Made by a program: the position numbers and the translations under genes. Source: Bacillota bacterium (GTDB taxonomy: Bacteria; Bacillota; Clostridia; Lachnospirales; Lachnospiraceae). From it: a stretch of DNA of 40,026 nucleotides. Below the pieces are notes generated by a model. It was not told where the DNA came from. It did not search any database and saw nothing but the letters and a program-made list of their open reading frames with translations. The first letter of the stretch is position 1; each line of letters starts with the position of its first letter. The stretch lies in the NCBI GenBank assembly GCA_023436065.1, contig JAEZKU010000053.1:1-40026 (forward strand), given 5' to 3'. Shown here one piece after another: positions 23,647-33,141 of the stretch.

Positions 23647-24342
23647 ATGCAGATCCATGGCTTGAGCAAAATGACCCTGCTTGATTATCCGAAGCATCTG
23701 GCGGCACTCATATTTCTGGGCGGCTGTAATATGCGTTGTCCCTTCTGTCAGAATGCTTCTCTCGTCGTAGATCCGGGATCGCAGCCTGTGATATCCGAGG
23801 AGGAGCTGTTCTCCTATCTGAATAAACGTAAAAATATTCTTGAGGGTGTCTGCATCTCCGGTGGAGAACCCACCTTATGTCCCGATTTACCCCAACTAAT
23901 CGAAAGGATCAAAGCGCTTGGCTATCTGGTTAAGTTGGATACCAACGGTACCAATCCGGCTATGCTAAAGCGTCTTGTTAGGGATCGCCTGATAGATTAT
24001 ATCGCAATGGACATAAAAAATTCCAGGGAAAAATACTCCGAAACCTCCGGTGCCACAAAGAATCTCCTTGGTCCGGTGGAGGAAAGCGTTGCATATATAA
24101 TGACATCCCCTGTGGAATATGAATTTCGGACAACAATCGTCCGGGAGCTTCATACTGCGGAAGATATCCTTTCCATCGGCAGATGGCTCAAAGGCTCAAA
24201 GCTTTATTACCTGCAATCCTACCGGAACTCAGAGGATATCCTTATTTCGGGGTATCATGCGCATCCGAGGGAGCTCCTGGAGGAATTTGTCGGCCTGCTG
24301 ACACCTTATATAGAGCATGTCCAAATACGAGGAGCAGATTGA
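23647..24342 (+). CDS. Radical SAM activase, NrdG-like (anaerobic ribonucleotide reductase activating type)
   Basis: 231 aa radical SAM protein. The [4Fe-4S] cluster cysteines form CX3CX2C at 27, 31 and 34 (CNMRCPFC), followed by the GGEPT motif (ISGGEPTLC) and KLDTNGTNP. This is the NrdG2 subgroup, which installs a glycyl radical on class III ribonucleotide reductase. No nrdD is present in this window, so the partner enzyme must lie elsewhere. The ATG has AGAGGTGG five nucleotides upstream. A GNAT gene follows 20 nt later, probably in the same operon. Confidence 0.9.
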   Translation: MQIHGLSKMTLLDYPKHLAALIFLGGCNMRCPFCQNASLVVDPGSQPVISEEELFSYLNKRKNILEGVCISGGEPTLCPDLPQLIERIKALGYLVKLDTNGTNPAMLKRLVRDRLIDYIAMDIKNSREKYSETSGATKNLLGPVEESVAYIMTSPVEYEFRTTIVRELHTAEDILSIGRWLKGSKLYYLQSYRNSEDILISGYHAHPRELLEEFVGLLTPYIEHVQIRGAD

Positions 24343-24362
24343 TAGAAAGTGAGGATTTCCTG

Positions 24363-24929
24363 ATGTTGAAGTACTATGAAACCGAACGCCTGCTGTTGAG
24401 GATTCTGAATAAAGAAGCAGCTCCTTTGGTCCTCTCATTTTACATAGACAACGCCGAGCAATTCGAACCCTGGGAGCCAAAAAGAAGCACCAATTTTTAT
24501 ACCCTGTCCTATCATAAGACCTTACTTACCGCTGAATATAATCAGATTGCAGACGGTAAGCTAATTCGTTATTGGGTTTTTCGAAAAGACCATCCGGAAG
24601 AAATCATTGGGTCCATCTGCTTTCAGAATCTGCTTCGCGAGCCCTATTGCAGCTGCAGCCTCGGCTATAAATTCAGCCGGAGGCACCAGCACCTCGGGTA
24701 TGCAACGGAAAGTATCAATAAGAGCATTGAAGTGCTTTATGGAGAATATGGCTTACATCGGATAGATGCCTTCATTATGCCGGAAAATATCTCTTCCGTT
24801 AAGCTGATCGAACGCCTCGGCTTTGTTTATGAAGGCACCTCCAGGTCTTATGCAAGAATTAACGGACAGTGGGCTGATCACCTGCATTATGCTCTCATCA
24901 ATCATAATGAGACCGGCAGATACCAGTAA
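24363..24929 (+). CDS. GNAT family N-acetyltransferase (RimJ/RimL-like)
   Basis: 188 aa with the GNAT order: YETERLLLRILNKEAAPLVL at the start, GSICFQNL, the acetyl-CoA-binding strand and loop SLGYKFSRRHQHLGYATESI, and the family motif ALYGEYGLHRIDAFIMPENISSVKLIERLGF seen in shorter pieces (GLHRIDAFIMPEN, SVKLIERLGFVYEG). It probably acetylates a protein N-terminus or a small amine. The reading frame is open upstream into the activase gene, but the ATG at 24363 follows a GTGAGGA SD. Its 3' end overlaps the convergent gene by 28 nt. Confidence 0.88.
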   Translation: MLKYYETERLLLRILNKEAAPLVLSFYIDNAEQFEPWEPKRSTNFYTLSYHKTLLTAEYNQIADGKLIRYWVFRKDHPEEIIGSICFQNLLREPYCSCSLGYKFSRRHQHLGYATESINKSIEVLYGEYGLHRIDAFIMPENISSVKLIERLGFVYEGTSRSYARINGQWADHLHYALINHNETGRYQ

Positions 24930-25969
24930 CCAAAGTCACCTTGTCTAAGCTCACGTTTTCGAATTGGTTTGAAGCCATCAAAGCCAAACATCTTTGCCAT
25001 AAATCGTTCCCTGTTATGATAGATGCCCGGAACTCCGAGGATGAAACGGCAGCCATAGCGATCCTTCAATTTGGCCAGGATCAAATGATGGTAGCAGTAA
25101 TAACCGTGCATCAGAAAGCTATTGTTACTTAATGCCCACAGCTCCTTCGGCAGCAGACCGATGTCTTTCGGTTCTATCTTGGCACAGATCAGAATTTCAT
25201 TATCTTCAAACGGATAGATACGAGGGTTATTTTCAAAGATCTCCCTGATAATTGCCGGATCCTGTTCCTCCTGCACCTGTGCAGACTTTACTTCCCAATC
25301 CTTGATAGCAGGAGAGTCCTCCAATGCTTCGGCTTCCATCATATTCTGAAGGATTTCTTCAAGCTGTGTACTCTGTTTCCCCTCCTCTGAGGACTTTTGC
25401 TCAGCCTCAGCGATTGCTTCCGTCTCAGTTTTCACGTCCGAAGCCATCACCTCAACTACCTTTTTCTCTCCCTGCATCCTTTCGATGATCTTATACCCTC
25501 GTGGCAGCTTGTATTTCGGTATCTGAAGTTCTTCCTCCAGTGTCATCTCCGGTTCTTTTTTTTCCTTCGGCTTCATCGCTGCAAGAACCTCTTTCTGCTG
25601 AATCGGCTTATCATCCCATTCCGTAGCAAAGAATATACTGTCGCTCAAAAAGAGGAGCATTCCACCGATATCTGTAAGTGAACGCCCCGTGTCCATGATA
25701 TTTCCTTCCTTGGCAGATAATTTACTGTCCATAATCTGGTTCTTCAGGATTGAATCTCCCAGATAGATAAGCTCCATGCCATCAGAGGTTCGCTCTATTA
25801 AGTAGGTCGGAAAGATACCATCGAGCTGTCCAAGTAACTGCATATGTAAGGTAAATCTGCATTGTCCGTCCTTTACTTCAATTCTGGCAAAGCCTACATT
25901 TTTTTTCTTGATTCCGTTCTCATATAGATACATATACGAGACCATACGTTTATAGTCCGTCATATCCAT
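24902..25969 (-). CDS. Lachnospiraceae-type hypothetical protein (possibly DUF6128)
   Basis: 355 aa, no signal peptide or membrane helix. Residues 1-130 form a beta-rich domain (VGFARIEVKDGQCRFTLHMQLLG, LIYLGDS). A charged, Glu/Lys-rich linker covers 130-245. The C-terminus (ILICAKIEPKDIGLLPKELWALSNNSFL, GYYCYHHLILAK, LGVPGIYHNRERFMAKMFGFDGFKP, GDFGYWYLPVSL) recalls a domain I remember as DUF6128, though I am not certain. ATG 25969 sits right after GGCGGGGG; the ATG two codons later (25963) has better SD spacing. Function unknown; it recurs as a single-copy gene in related genomes, I believe. Confidence 0.7.
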   Translation of the reverse strand: MDMTDYKRMVSYMYLYENGIKKKNVGFARIEVKDGQCRFTLHMQLLGQLDGIFPTYLIERTSDGMELIYLGDSILKNQIMDSKLSAKEGNIMDTGRSLTDIGGMLLFLSDSIFFATEWDDKPIQQKEVLAAMKPKEKKEPEMTLEEELQIPKYKLPRGYKIIERMQGEKKVVEVMASDVKTETEAIAEAEQKSSEEGKQSTQLEEILQNMMEAEALEDSPAIKDWEVKSAQVQEEQDPAIIREIFENNPRIYPFEDNEILICAKIEPKDIGLLPKELWALSNNSFLMHGYYCYHHLILAKLKDRYGCRFILGVPGIYHNRERFMAKMFGFDGFKPIRKRELRQGDFGYWYLPVSL

Positions 25970-26055
25970 CCCCCGCCTTCCAAGATCAGTTGGCTTGTTT
26001 CATCCATTCCATTTATTATATTCCCGGGGCAGTTGGATTATTCCAGCATCAATGG

Positions 26056-27519
26056 TTATGGTAACTGTATCATATCAAATCCAACGTGGTAATAGCCTAA
26101 GGTTTTATCAAAAATAAAATTGTAAAAGCCATTTGTTCCCGGTGAGTATAGTTCACTTAATTGATCGGGATAGATACCTGAATCGACATTATATCTTAGG
26201 ATATCCTTCTTTCCATCTGTGACATATAGGTTATCAAAATAGAAGTATCCGCTGTATTTACAATGTTCAGCAGAAATCATGGTTTTAACCCAAAGCTTCT
26301 TCGCATTTTTCACATTGCATTTTACTGTTCCCCTCAAGCGGATCAGATAGCAGTCCTTATATTCTTTAATTATTACGTTATCATTTGATGAAGAGCTGCC
26401 AATGCGGTATTGCTTTCCCCCGTCCTGGTAGGCACAGATTTCGTCCTTCCCGTATTTCATAATATATGCATTTGCCGTAGGACTTTGCTCCTCCGTGTCA
26501 TCACAGACCAGGGTCATACCGATATCAAGATGCGCATCCTCCTTGAGAAACCCGTCGATTACAGCTTTCAAAATGATGATATCCCCGCCGATCTCTGCTT
26601 CCTTCGGAAGGGAAAAATCATCAGAAAAAGCGATGGTCATGCTGGTGAAATTGCGCCAGTCATTCCCTTTGTTATGCAGCTCATATTTTAAGTAATCCTT
26701 CATAAACTTCTGGGAATTCGCCACATACGAGGTCCCGTCAAATACAACCCCGGCACGGATTACATTCGCTTTCTCTTCCTTCCCAACCTTCTTTAACTGC
26801 CCCCAAAGCATCTGATGGGTTCCCGTTCCGGATTCATAGCCCATTCCTGCTTCCATATTCTCAACACCGCGTTTACCAAAACGCCCGTTAAAATCATAGG
26901 ATATCAGCTTTTGATCACCGGAGAGGATCTTCATATTATCAAAATAAATAGTCTTATCATATTCACTGTTGAGGATTTCTATATGATTGTTCACACAAAG
27001 ATTTTCTATGATTTCCCCCTGATACGCGACGGAATTGACCGTATAATTAATCTCTGCTTTATAATAGTTACCAACCTTTTTTATTTCCTGTTGACTACTA
27101 TCAGCTTCACAGACGAGGACCGGCTTACCATTCTCCATCCGTATCAGGTACTGCGCAGCATCTGTGCTCTCCCCTTCCTTCTCGTCCTTTCGGTAGGTAT
27201 CTAAATTAACACTGATGCTGATGCCGCTGTCTTTATTTTGAAAGTACTCTGTGAACCCTACCGGAAGAATCAGGTCATACTTCATTGATAAGTCGCTTTG
27301 CAGCCGATGCTCCGAGAGGAAATGAAAGTTTACATTCATTTTCTCCTTCGGTTTTACGATGAGGTAACAGGCGATATCATCTCCTTTGTGCTGCGGCAGA
27401 ACAGCCGTGTGCTTAGGGGATGCCTTTTGTGCTTGAGCTTCTGTATCCTTCTGCATGGGAAATAAAAGAATTAGAAAAGTGATGATGATAATATGAATGA
27501 AATGCTGTTTTTTGTTCAT
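26056..27519 (-). CDS. Secreted hypothetical protein with two related beta-domains
   Basis: 487 aa, beginning with a basic, then strongly hydrophobic signal segment (about 1-26) and a likely cleavage near AQA. The mature part is beta-rich. Two stretches look internally related: TIYFDNMKILSGDQKLISYDF (about 200) and YFYFDNLYVTDGKKDILRYNV (about 445), separated by SYVANSQ...LKYELHNKGNDWRNFTSMTIAFSDDF. This resembles carbohydrate-binding jelly-roll pairs, but the match is only visual. A GAGGAGGGG SD supports ATG 27519. It follows the carB terminator and is probably monocistronic. Confidence 0.65.
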   Translation of the reverse strand: MNKKQHFIHIIIITFLILLFPMQKDTEAQAQKASPKHTAVLPQHKGDDIACYLIVKPKEKMNVNFHFLSEHRLQSDLSMKYDLILPVGFTEYFQNKDSGISISVNLDTYRKDEKEGESTDAAQYLIRMENGKPVLVCEADSSQQEIKKVGNYYKAEINYTVNSVAYQGEIIENLCVNNHIEILNSEYDKTIYFDNMKILSGDQKLISYDFNGRFGKRGVENMEAGMGYESGTGTHQMLWGQLKKVGKEEKANVIRAGVVFDGTSYVANSQKFMKDYLKYELHNKGNDWRNFTSMTIAFSDDFSLPKEAEIGGDIIILKAVIDGFLKEDAHLDIGMTLVCDDTEEQSPTANAYIMKYGKDEICAYQDGGKQYRIGSSSSNDNVIIKEYKDCYLIRLRGTVKCNVKNAKKLWVKTMISAEHCKYSGYFYFDNLYVTDGKKDILRYNVDSGIYPDQLSELYSPGTNGFYNFIFDKTLGYYHVGFDMIQLP

Positions 27520-27569
27520 TGCTGATCCCCTCCTCAAAACATCTTAATTACTTAAACTATTTTAAACGA

Positions 27570-27596
27570 AAAAGGTGCTGATTTCCAGCACCTTTT
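27570..27596 (-). terminator. Terminator of carB
   Basis: AAAAGGTGCTG/CAGCACCTTTT forms an 11-bp stem with a 5-nt loop, followed on the minus strand by TTTTTCGTTT. Confidence 0.88.
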
Positions 27597-27634
27597 CTTC
27601 ATCATCTAAATTACATAAATTTCGAGTAGGTTAT

Positions 27635-30600
27635 CTATGACGTAATCCCTTGATGAAATTCCTGAAGGGATTTTACACCGACATGGTTATTCTTCACTGC
27701 CTTGATGCCGGCTATTGTCGCCTTTGCAGCCGCCATCGTGGTTGCATAGGGAACCTTTCCTTTGATTGCAGCCTTTCTGATATAGCTGTCATCATTAGCA
27801 CCCTTCTTGTCGTCCGGGGTGTTGACGATGATATCGATCTGTTTATTGGTCAGCGCATCCAGGATGTTCGGTCTGCCCTGATACAGCTTGAAGATCTTCT
27901 CAGCAGGTATACCGCTTGCTACGATCAGCTCATAAGTCTTACCGGTAGCCAGTATCTTAAAACCACACTCAGCAAAACCTCTTGCTACGGGAATTAATTC
28001 CGCCTTATCCCTGTCATTTACGCTGATCAATACCGTTCCTTCCTCCGGAAGTCTGGTCTTGGTTGCCTCCTGTGCTTTATAGAAAGCCTCTCCGAAGGAT
28101 TGTGCCAAGCCCAGCACCTCGCCGGTAGAGCGCATTTCAGGTCCAAGGAGCGGGTCAACCTCCGGGAACATATTGAACGGGAAGACTGCCTCCTTCACTC
28201 CATAATGGGTAAATCTGCTTTCCTTAAGCTCCGGTACCGGTGAAGCCTTACCGGTCAGCTTAGAGGTGATGATCTGGGTCGCAAGCTTCACCATCTGGAT
28301 ATTGCACACCTTGGATACCAGGGGCACGGTTCTGGAGGCTCTCGGATTGGCTTCCAGAACATATACGATACCATTTTCTATCGCATATTGCATATTCATC
28401 AGGCCGCAGACCTTCATCTCCTTCGCAATCTTGATTGTATATTCCTTAATGGTCTTTAAGTTCTCTTCAGAGATGTTTAGAGAAGGGATGACACAAGCGC
28501 TGTCACCGGAATGGATACCCGCAAGCTCAATATGCTCCATAACCGCAGGAACAAATGCATCCGTACCGTCACTGATCGCATCTGCTTCACACTCTAAAGC
28601 ATTGCTTAAGAAACGATCAATCAGAATCGGTCTGTCCGGAGTCACACCGACAGCTGCCTTCATATAGATCTCGAGGCTTTCATCGTCATGAACGATTTCC
28701 ATACCACGTCCGCCAAGAACATAGGAGGGGCGAACCATGACAGGATATCCGATTTTACGGGCAATTGTCAAAGCCTCCTCTACATTGACAGCCATTCCGG
28801 ACTCAGGCATCGGGATGTTCAGCTTATCCATCATCTCACGGAAGCAATCCCTGTCCTCTGCAAGGTCGATGGTCTCAGGAGTCGTTCCCAGAATGTTGAC
28901 ACCATACTTCTTTAACTCTGCTGCCAGATTAAGCGGTGTCTGCCCGCCGAACTGCGCGATCACGCCGAGCGGCTTCTCCTTCTCGTAGATGCTTAATACA
29001 TCCTCCAGGGTAAGCGGTTCAAAATACAGCTTATCAGAGGTATCATAGTCCGTTGATACTGTCTCCGGATTACAGTTGACGATAATCGTCTCAAAGCCCT
29101 GCTCCTTCAGGGCAAATGCCGCATGTACACAGCAGTAATCGAATTCAATGCCCTGTCCAATTCGGTTCGGCCCGCCACCGAGGATCATGATCTTCGGCTT
29201 GTCGGAGTTCGGTGAGGTATCCTGATCCAAATGATAGGTAGAGTAATAATATGCTGCATCCTCTGTTCCGCTCACATGAACTTTCTCCCAGGCTTCATTG
29301 ATGCCCGCCTGCTTTCTAGCCTCGCGAACCTTTACTTCCTCTATCTGCAATATCTTGCTTAAGTATTTATCTGAAAATCCGTTTAATTTAGCTTTCTTAA
29401 GCACCTCTACCGGTGGAACCGATCCTGCAAAAGCCTTCAGAGCTTCCTCTTCTTCAACCAGTTCCTTCATCTGTTCGATAAAGTAATGCTTTATCCTGGT
29501 CAGATGATGCAGCTCTTCTACCGTCGCACCCTTTCTAAGCGCTTCATACAGGATAAACTGGCGCTCGCTGGTCGGCACATGGAGCATATTTAAAAGCTCC
29601 TCCTTCGTCCTGTCAGCAAAATCCTTGGCATAACCCAAACCATAGCGTCCAGTTTCAAGACTTCTGATTGCCTTCTGGAACGCTTCCTTATAGGTCTTTC
29701 CGATGCTCATAACCTCTCCGACAGCCTTCATCTGAGTTCCAAGCTTATCCTCGGATCCCTTGAACTTTTCAAATGCCCAACGTGCAAACTTGATTACTAC
29801 ATAATCCCCATCCGGAACATATTGATCAAGGGTTCCATATTTACCGCAGGGAATGTCACAAAGATTTAAGCCCGATGCAAGCATTGCGGAAACCAAAGCA
29901 ATCGGGAAGCCTGTTGCCTTGGAAGCAAGTGCGGATGAACGGGAGGTTCTCGGATTGATCTCAATTACTACAATGCGTCCGGATTTCGGGTCATGGGCAA
30001 ACTGGACATTGGTACCGCCAATCACCTGGATTGCCTCAACGATCTTATATGCCTGCCTCTGTAGCTCCTTCTGTACCTCCTCAGAGATGGTGAGCATAGG
30101 TGCCGAACAGAAAGAATCTCCGGTATGTACGCCCATAGGGTCTATATTCTCAATAAAGCAGACCGTAATCATCTTACCGGTTGAGTCTCTGACCACCTCC
30201 AGCTCCAGCTCTTCCCAACCAAGCACAGATTCTTCAACCAGTACCTGGCCAACAAGGCTCGCCTGTAAGCCGCGGGCTACTACGGTCTTCAATTCCTCTA
30301 TGTTATAAACCAGACCACCGCCTGCACCTCCCATGGTATAAGCGGGACGAATGACGACCGGATACGCTAGATCCTCAGCAATCGCCAGCGCTTCCTCCAC
30401 AGAATATGCCACTTCACTCTTTGCCATCTCAATCCCGAGAGAATTCATTGTATTCTTGAATTCAACACGGTCCTCACCACGCTCTATCGCATCCACCTGG
30501 ACTCCGATGACCTTCACATTGTATTTCTCTAGCACACCCGCAGCTGCCAATTCCGAACAAAGATTCAAACCGGATTGACCTCCCAGATTCGGAAGCAGAC

Positions 30601-30853
30601 CATCGGGTCTTTCCTTCTCAATAATCTGAGTCAGTCTTTCCACATTCAAGGGCTCAATATAAGTAACATCTGCCGTACCCGGATCCGTCATTATGGTAGC
30701 CGGATTGGAATTTACCAATACAATCTCATAACCAAGTTTCTTCAGCGCCTTGCAGGCCTGAGTTCCCGAATAATCGAATTCGCAGGCCTGGCCGATTATG
30801 ATCGGACCGGAACCTATAATCAATACCTTGTGGATATCTTCTCTTTTCTTCAT
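27635..30853 (-). CDS. carB: Carbamoyl-phosphate synthase large subunit
   Basis: 1072 aa, the full length of the family. It builds carbamoyl phosphate from bicarbonate, ammonia and two ATP for pyrimidine and arginine synthesis. The two duplicated ATP-grasp halves are visible: first half with IIGQACEFDYSGTQACKAL and NPATIMTD, second half with IGQGIEFDYCCVHA and NPETVSTDYD, each with EINPRTSRSS or EANPRASRTVPL. The last about 140 residues are the allosteric MGS-like domain (KILATGKTYELI, NTPDDKKGAN). AAGGAG precedes ATG 30853. carA is not in the window, so it must be encoded elsewhere. A long noncoding leader precedes it. Confidence 0.98.
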   Translation of the reverse strand: MKKREDIHKVLIIGSGPIIIGQACEFDYSGTQACKALKKLGYEIVLVNSNPATIMTDPGTADVTYIEPLNVERLTQIIEKERPDGLLPNLGGQSGLNLCSELAAAGVLEKYNVKVIGVQVDAIERGEDRVEFKNTMNSLGIEMAKSEVAYSVEEALAIAEDLAYPVVIRPAYTMGGAGGGLVYNIEELKTVVARGLQASLVGQVLVEESVLGWEELELEVVRDSTGKMITVCFIENIDPMGVHTGDSFCSAPMLTISEEVQKELQRQAYKIVEAIQVIGGTNVQFAHDPKSGRIVVIEINPRTSRSSALASKATGFPIALVSAMLASGLNLCDIPCGKYGTLDQYVPDGDYVVIKFARWAFEKFKGSEDKLGTQMKAVGEVMSIGKTYKEAFQKAIRSLETGRYGLGYAKDFADRTKEELLNMLHVPTSERQFILYEALRKGATVEELHHLTRIKHYFIEQMKELVEEEEALKAFAGSVPPVEVLKKAKLNGFSDKYLSKILQIEEVKVREARKQAGINEAWEKVHVSGTEDAAYYYSTYHLDQDTSPNSDKPKIMILGGGPNRIGQGIEFDYCCVHAAFALKEQGFETIIVNCNPETVSTDYDTSDKLYFEPLTLEDVLSIYEKEKPLGVIAQFGGQTPLNLAAELKKYGVNILGTTPETIDLAEDRDCFREMMDKLNIPMPESGMAVNVEEALTIARKIGYPVMVRPSYVLGGRGMEIVHDDESLEIYMKAAVGVTPDRPILIDRFLSNALECEADAISDGTDAFVPAVMEHIELAGIHSGDSACVIPSLNISEENLKTIKEYTIKIAKEMKVCGLMNMQYAIENGIVYVLEANPRASRTVPLVSKVCNIQMVKLATQIITSKLTGKASPVPELKESRFTHYGVKEAVFPFNMFPEVDPLLGPEMRSTGEVLGLAQSFGEAFYKAQEATKTRLPEEGTVLISVNDRDKAELIPVARGFAECGFKILATGKTYELIVASGIPAEKIFKLYQGRPNILDALTNKQIDIIVNTPDDKKGANDDSYIRKAAIKGKVPYATTMAAAKATIAGIKAVKNNHVGVKSLQEFHQGITS

Positions 30854-31304
30854 ACCTGTTCTCCTTTTTGCATAGGGAATTCTCCCGATTTTGATTTCAC
30901 TGCTGACAACGGGTTTATCTGCCTATAAACAGAAACGCCCACCAATGGTGAGCGTATCAAGGAGCTTAAACGCCATTGTTTAAGATATAAAGTGTGAAAC
31001 TGGTACTTTCTCTATAAAAATGGGCAAAAAAAATTTGTATTTTCTTTTTCTCTTAAGCGCCATTTTATTTTTCAGCTACTATCATAATTGATAGCTAATA
31101 ATTATACAATATCTGAGCTTATTAAATTTCCTGCAGTCAGTCATTAGTTCTTCTAATGGCTTATTGTATTCTTTTTACTTATAAAGCATCATATCATATG
31201 TATTATATTTATGCAATATTATTTTTAAATATAACATATATTTTTTATTCCCCCTCTTATATGGGTTACGAGATTACGTAAATCCACGTCTCTCCGGAAT
31301 AAAC
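30854..31304. other. 450-nt AT-rich intergenic region upstream of carB
   Basis: The carB leader holds small hairpins on the minus strand: CGCTCACC-ATT-GGTGGGCG (about 30936-30954), CTTAAAC/GTTTAAG (30965-30984) and GGGAATTCCC-like (about 30880-30890). I found no clear PyrR-binding consensus or intact terminator and no tidy promoter. The rest (31030-31300) is AT-rich, with no ORF or RNA that I recognise. Confidence 0.4.
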
Positions 31305-31338
31305 AAAACCGCAGCCCCCATCCGGAAGCCGCGGTTTT
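31305..31338 (-). terminator. Terminator of rsmA
   Basis: AAAACCGC/GCGGTTTT forms an 8-bp core stem, just after the rsmA stop codon, with T-rich sequence after it on the minus strand. Confidence 0.75.
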
Positions 31339-31351
31339 CCTGTATAAATAA

Positions 31352-32218
31352 TTATCTGCTTTGTGACAACACCTCAGACAGTGCTGCAAACTGCTCAAGG
31401 GTCAATGCCTCCCCACGGATATTTTCCGGCAGTTGAAGCGAAGACAGCGCCTGTGCAATCTGTTCTTTAGAAAAAGATAGCTCCGGAGAATTGTTCAGAC
31501 CATTCGCGAGAGTCTTTCGCCTCTGGTTAAAGGACGCCCGGATCATCTTGAATAAAAGCTTCTCATCCGCCACCTTTACGGGTGAAGCCTCATGAAGCGT
31601 CAGCCGTATAACCGCAGAGCCTACATTCGGACGCGGCATAAAACAATTCGGAGGAACATTCGCTGCAATATAAGGCTTGGCATAATATTGTACCGCAAGG
31701 GACAAAGCACCATAGTCCTTCCCACCGGGAGAGGCCTGCATCCGGTCAGCTACTTCCTTCTGGACCATGACCGTTACATTCGTAAGTGGCAGTTGACGCT
31801 CAAACAGATCCATAATGATCGGTGTCGTAATGTAGTAGGGAAGGTTTGCCACTACCTTAATCGGTCTGCCGCCGTTGCGCTCCTGTACCAGTGCATTTAA
31901 GTCCAGCTTCAGGATGTCCTGATTAATGACCGTGACATTATCATATTCCGAAAGGGTATCCTCAAGAATTGGTATCAGCATCTTATCAATTTCTACCGCC
32001 ACGACCTCTCTGGCATTCTCACAAAGATACTGGGTCAGTGTCCCGATTCCAGGTCCGATTTCTAAGACAAAGTCCTCCTTAGTGATTTCCGCTGCCTGAA
32101 TAATCTTATCAAGGACATGAGTATCGATCAAAAAGTTCTGCCCAAACTTCTTCTGGAAGATGAACTTATACTTATTTAATATTTCTATGGTGTTTTTGGG
32201 ATTTCCCAGCGTTGCCAT
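31352..32218 (-). CDS. rsmA: 16S rRNA dimethyladenosine transferase
   Basis: The KsgA enzyme dimethylates two adjacent adenosines near the 3' end of 16S rRNA, a late step in 30S assembly. Features are KFGQNFLID, the SAM motif EIGPGIGTLTQYL, and the catalytic NLPYYITTPI (NxPY), with the C-terminal RKTLANGLNN. 288 aa is typical. ATG 32218 has AGGA six nucleotides away; the open frame extends four codons to a GTG. It sits 40 nt downstream of the TatD gene, in the same direction, a common pairing in Firmicutes. Confidence 0.96.
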   Translation of the reverse strand: MATLGNPKNTIEILNKYKFIFQKKFGQNFLIDTHVLDKIIQAAEITKEDFVLEIGPGIGTLTQYLCENAREVVAVEIDKMLIPILEDTLSEYDNVTVINQDILKLDLNALVQERNGGRPIKVVANLPYYITTPIIMDLFERQLPLTNVTVMVQKEVADRMQASPGGKDYGALSLAVQYYAKPYIAANVPPNCFMPRPNVGSAVIRLTLHEASPVKVADEKLLFKMIRASFNQRRKTLANGLNNSPELSFSKEQIAQALSSLQLPENIRGEALTLEQFAALSEVLSQSR

Positions 32219-32257
32219 GCTTTTCCTCACATATCTATATATTTTACAATAATCTGC

Positions 32258-33043
32258 TTATTCTTCTCTCATCTTTTCCTGAAGTCTGTAAAACCGCTTC
32301 GCATTCTCATTCGTCACTCTTACCACGGTGTCATAGTCTGTATCCTTAAGACGGGCGATTTCCTCAGCAACATAGGTTAAAAGCGTTGAGTCGTTTCGCT
32401 TGCCACGGAAGGGCTCCGGTGCCAGATAAGGACAATCCGTCTCCAGAACCAGTGCTTCGAGTGGTGCGTAAGCTACAACCTCTTTCAATTTCTTGCCGTT
32501 CTTAAAGGTCAGGACGCCTCCGATCCCAAGGTAAAAGCCCATATTCAGGTATTGTCTTGCCTGTTCAACTCCATAACCGAAGCAATGGATGATTGCTCCG
32601 ACGGTGTCCGCCTTCGCGGCCTTCAGCATCTCGTAGGTGTCATTCGCTGCATCCCTGCTGTGTATAATAAGCGGAAGGTTAATCTCCTTCGCATGCTCTA
32701 TCTGACGTTCAAACCATTGCTTTTGGGTAGCCCGATCCGAGGTATCCCAGTAATAATCCAGTCCGATTTCTCCGATTGCCACATTCTTAGGGTGTGCGGC
32801 CTTCTGCTTTAACCAGGCGAACCGCTCCTCGTCTAACTCCTTGGAGGCTTCCGGGTGTATACCGACTGCCCCGTAAATGTAGGAATATTGTTCTGCCAGA
32901 GCGAGTACCTTGTCCACCGACTCCACTGTAGAACTCACATCCACTACATATTCTATCCCTTGCTTCGGGAGGTTAGCCAACAGTTCTGCTCTATCTTCGT
33001 CAAATGCCTCGTCTTCATAATGTGCATGTGTTTCAAATATCAT
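32258..33043 (-). CDS. TatD-family metal-dependent hydrolase
   Basis: 261 aa TIM-barrel nuclease/hydrolase. Metal ligands are visible: HAH near the start (ETHAHYED), Glu in AIGEIGLDYYW, His in PLIIHSRDA, His in IIHCFGYG, and Asp in LVLETDCPYLAPEPFRGKRN. Family members act as 3'-5' DNases or phosphodiesterases. AAGAGG precedes ATG 33043. It is most likely cotranscribed with rsmA. Confidence 0.93.
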   Translation of the reverse strand: MIFETHAHYEDEAFDEDRAELLANLPKQGIEYVVDVSSTVESVDKVLALAEQYSYIYGAVGIHPEASKELDEERFAWLKQKAAHPKNVAIGEIGLDYYWDTSDRATQKQWFERQIEHAKEINLPLIIHSRDAANDTYEMLKAAKADTVGAIIHCFGYGVEQARQYLNMGFYLGIGGVLTFKNGKKLKEVVAYAPLEALVLETDCPYLAPEPFRGKRNDSTLLTYVAEEIARLKDTDYDTVVRVTNENAKRFYRLQEKMREE

Positions 33044-33141
33044 AATATGACCTCTTATCCATTAATGGTTTTCATTATACACCAGCAGATCTCTTATTTC
33101 AACAAAATCAGGGTTACAAAGCTTCAAAGAAGGGGTCTTCG

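Noticed and set aside
24183..24362. Upstream extension of the GNAT reading frame over the activase gene
   Set aside because: It lies wholly inside another coding sequence and lacks an SD; the ATG at 24363 has one.
30854..31020. PyrR-binding attenuator for carB
   Set aside because: No clear consensus binding loop and no matching terminator pair; only small local hairpins.
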